Assembly: GCA_039960995.1 (NCBI GenBank)
Contig: JBDVKF010000027.1
Location: 23,520 to 87,519 of the forward strand
Direction of reading: 5' to 3'
DNA: 64,000 nt
Origin: JABSSA01 sp039960995
Lineage (GTDB): Bacteria > Pseudomonadota > Alphaproteobacteria > Rhodobacterales > Rhodobacteraceae
In this document: positions 62,283 to 64,000 of the stretch, piece after piece
Numbering within the stretch: position 1 is the stretch's first letter
Layout: every line of letters begins with the position of its first letter
The notes under the pieces: generated by a model
The model's database searches: none
What the model saw: the letters and a program-made list of their open reading frames with translations, nothing else
What the model was told of the DNA's origin: nothing
Position numbers and translations under genes: made by a program

Positions 62283-62608
62283 GCGATAAGGTACTGCGGA
62301 TAAAACGGTGGAACAATGAGCTCGAACATATCACCTTAATCACCACGTGACACCAGACATTTGTGCAGCGTGCAGCATCGGGGAGTCCGGGCTCAAACCT
62401 GCCGTTAGCTGCGTCTGCGAAGGCTGATTGGTTCAATTTCACAGGTCGATGACCGCTTCGCGGGACAGAGCGGGATTTCGCTGTGCGTGCGCCAAAGGCT
62501 GCTTTGCGGATGCAGTTCAATAAATGTAAGGTAGTGGTACTAAATTCGGTTAGAGGTAAATTTTGGCAGAAAAATTGAGTTCCTAGCCGTAACCTAAGGT
62601 GCCAACCA
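62283..62608 (+). other. Intergenic region with a repeat-like segment (no gene seen)
   Basis: 326 bases. The central part (about 62385-62522: CCGTTAGCTGCGTCTGCG, ACCGCTTCGCGGGACAG, GGCTGCTTTGCGG) resembles non-coding segments that I recall as dispersed in Rhodobacteraceae genomes. An open frame through it on the minus strand is probably not a protein. The remaining ~85 bases would hold the promoter of the gene at 62609. Confidence 0.4.
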
Positions 62609-63778
62609 GTGAGAAATCTAATTGCATTGTTGATACTTATGTGGGTTCTGGCGTTGGGTATTCAAAGTATCGGCTCGAGGCCGAGCACCTTGGAACTATC
62701 CGTTATATTGGCTGACGGTGGAGAAGATGTAACTGATCAATTTCGAAGGTACGTAGGGTTTGTGCCGGACGGGAGGTCCGGGCCGCCAACCCTTGGTAAC
62801 ATCAAAATAATTAACTCGATCGAGGGGCATGATGCCATTTACGAAGTGCCGCCGAATCGTAGAATTGGCATCTTTGTTCTATCCCGATCAGGTTCCCCGT
62901 TTGAGTCTGTTATCACCGTTAACCCACGACAGCATCTTAAACATAATGTTGTCCTTGATGCCGGTTTGGTTACGGTAACGGCCGAATTTATAGGACCCAC
63001 AAGCTACCCGAATATTTGGTATGTCGAACCTGACGGCCAGATTGACACCAACGACCGCCTAGTTGACGGAGCACAGTTCCTTGTTCCGGCTGGGGAGCAG
63101 GTTTTTCAGGTTGGCCGTTCTCTTGAGACCAAACGAGAAAATGTTTCTGTCGTCGCAGGTCAGAGACATGATGTTAATATAATTAGCGAAATTGGCACAC
63201 TGTCCATCAACCTCGAAACAATAGTACCGTTTGAAGCCTTGTCGCCAACACCAATCATTCGAACTGATGACGGCGGTAAACTTCTTCATTTACGAGATAA
63301 TGGCTTTGATGCCGGCCGCTGGCAATTTGGCAGTCACTATTCAAGGCTTGAATTATTCGAGAGGTTTCATACACCAATCCGCCCCGCGGCTACTGAACCG
63401 CTGCTAGTCACGATTGATCAGCCAGAGAACTCGATGACAGTCCCACTGCCGCTTATGGCCGTAGAAGTTCTCTTTGATGAGTGGGCCGACAAAATTACTA
63501 AACATGCAACTGCTATGGTTGTCAGTGTGACAGATCCCGGACCGCCATTCGCGACATATCGTGTTAAGAACAACCGCGCACCTTTGATGTTTTTACCACC
63601 GCCGGAAGCGCACGACTATGCCATCGCACTGGTAGATAAAGGCGATGTTCTCGCCTTACACGCCGTACACACTCTGTCTACCGATATCCCAAAAACACTG
63701 ACAGTTTCTCTAGGAGGTGACGTTCACCTGTGTGAAACAGTGGTCCTCGGCTTTAATTGCTCTACACTTTCCAATTAA
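62609..63778 (+). CDS. Exported or membrane-anchored protein of unknown function
   Basis: A 389-residue protein with an N-terminal hydrophobic segment (LIALLILMWVLALGIQSIG) acting as signal or anchor. The rest is beta-rich; two stretches (VITVNPRQHLKHNVVLDAGLVTVTAEF, VSVVAGQRHDVNIISEIGTLSINLE) look like repeated carboxypeptidase-regulatory or Ig-like beta sandwiches. Two cysteines sit at the C-terminus (LCETVVLGFNC). GTG start; the codon choice is more A/T-rich than in the core genes, in keeping with acquired DNA. No family recognised. Confidence 0.65.
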   Translation: MRNLIALLILMWVLALGIQSIGSRPSTLELSVILADGGEDVTDQFRRYVGFVPDGRSGPPTLGNIKIINSIEGHDAIYEVPPNRRIGIFVLSRSGSPFESVITVNPRQHLKHNVVLDAGLVTVTAEFIGPTSYPNIWYVEPDGQIDTNDRLVDGAQFLVPAGEQVFQVGRSLETKRENVSVVAGQRHDVNIISEIGTLSINLETIVPFEALSPTPIIRTDDGGKLLHLRDNGFDAGRWQFGSHYSRLELFERFHTPIRPAATEPLLVTIDQPENSMTVPLPLMAVEVLFDEWADKITKHATAMVVSVTDPGPPFATYRVKNNRAPLMFLPPPEAHDYAIALVDKGDVLALHAVHTLSTDIPKTLTVSLGGDVHLCETVVLGFNCSTLSN

Positions 63779-63854
63779 GTTTCTAACGAAAAGCAAATAA
63801 TTCGTTCAAGTATTAGTTAGAGGACATTCGCTGCGTTGCAATACTAAAGCGCAT

Positions 63855-64000
63855 CGGCTAATTCTGTTGAAAAACTCTTCCTTGATCACGTGCCTATTCG
63901 CTGATTCAATTCCGATATTGATTGGGGGATATGGCGATGATGGGACCGAAGCAGGAAGCACAAGGGGCGCTGTTTTATGAGTTCTCGCTGGAAGGCCACG
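63855..64000 (+). mobile_element. Left end of an IS1182-type insertion sequence (cut by window)
   Basis: The start of a transposase gene is present; the element end probably lies near CTGTTGAAAAACTC (about 63862). The exact terminus and target duplication cannot be fixed from one side. Confidence 0.55.
63937..64000 (+). CDS. IS1182-family transposase, N-terminal fragment
   Basis: The frame MMGPKQEAQGALFYEFSLEG is the standard N-terminus of IS1182-type DDE transposases in Rhodobacteraceae. ATG at 63937 lies eight bases after GGGGG; an in-frame ATG at 63931 is too close to it. The gene runs off the window end. Confidence 0.8.
   Translation, partial: MMGPKQEAQGALFYEFSLEGH

Noticed and set aside
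62218..62520. 100-codon frame on the minus strand
   Set aside because: It crosses a repeat-like non-coding segment and the start of the kinase-like gene; the translation does not look like a folded protein.

Overview
The window reads as chromosome of a marine alphaproteobacterium of the Rhodobacteraceae (Roseobacter group). Evidence: the three-gene bc1 complex (Rieske, cytochrome b, cytochrome c1), the rimP-nusA-ylxR-infB order, a heat-shock-type promoter at dnaK, a GT14-like glycosyltransferase and a broken NodH-like sulfotransferase of types I associate with this family, and repeated use of GTG/TTG starts. Genus cannot be fixed from sequence alone.

Layout. 1-12.7 kb is a complete nitrate-assimilation operon: the end of the nitrate sensor nasS, then nrtA-nrtB-nrtCD (ABC nitrate uptake), nirB-nirD (nitrite reductase), nasA (nitrate reductase), a TrpD2-like protein and cysG (siroheme, the NirB cofactor). 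A terminator-bearing leader lies between nasS and nrtA. 12.7-14.4 kb is a scar: the C-terminal tail of an RTX-type protein cut by an 839-bp IS5-family (IS427-like) element, plus an orphan exported protein. 14.5-20.7 kb carries envelope and housekeeping genes: ugd, rnd, kdsD, lptC-lptA-lptB, hpf and ptsN.

20.7-29.6 kb is a leftward glycan block: a sulfotransferase-like gene broken by an internal deletion, a GT14-like transferase, two tandem paralogous GT2 enzymes, galE, galU, kdsB and cysQ. These supply UDP-sugars and CMP-Kdo and probably decorate a surface polysaccharide. 29.7-31.8 kb holds an ABC-2 polysaccharide-type permease without its ATPase, an SH3-like exported protein and alkB.

31.9-59.6 kb is core genome: dnaK-dnaJ, a GNAT, radC, a phosphate-binding-protein/OmpA fusion, an exported protein of unknown function, secA, a parvulin, argJ, mutT, a 44-residue conserved ORF, the rimP-nusA-ylxR-infB operon (with a candidate attenuator in front of rimP), a short solute-binding protein, pip, ubiG, petABC, a cytochrome P450, mtaB, dapF and tRNA-Lys.

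59.65-64 kb, directly after tRNA-Lys, is accessory: a degenerate tRNA-Gln-like sequence, 21-bp tandem repeats resembling a transposon end, poorly conserved ORFs (a Cys-containing hypothetical, an exported lectin-like protein, a P-loop kinase-like protein, a 389-residue exported protein) and the start of an IS1182-type transposase at the window edge. No CRISPR array, prophage structural gene or replication origin was seen. I found no complete undescribed system. The most notable signals are the one-sided degeneracy of the NrtCD ATPase sites, the two transcription-attenuation leaders (nrtA, rimP), and the tRNA-anchored accessory tail.
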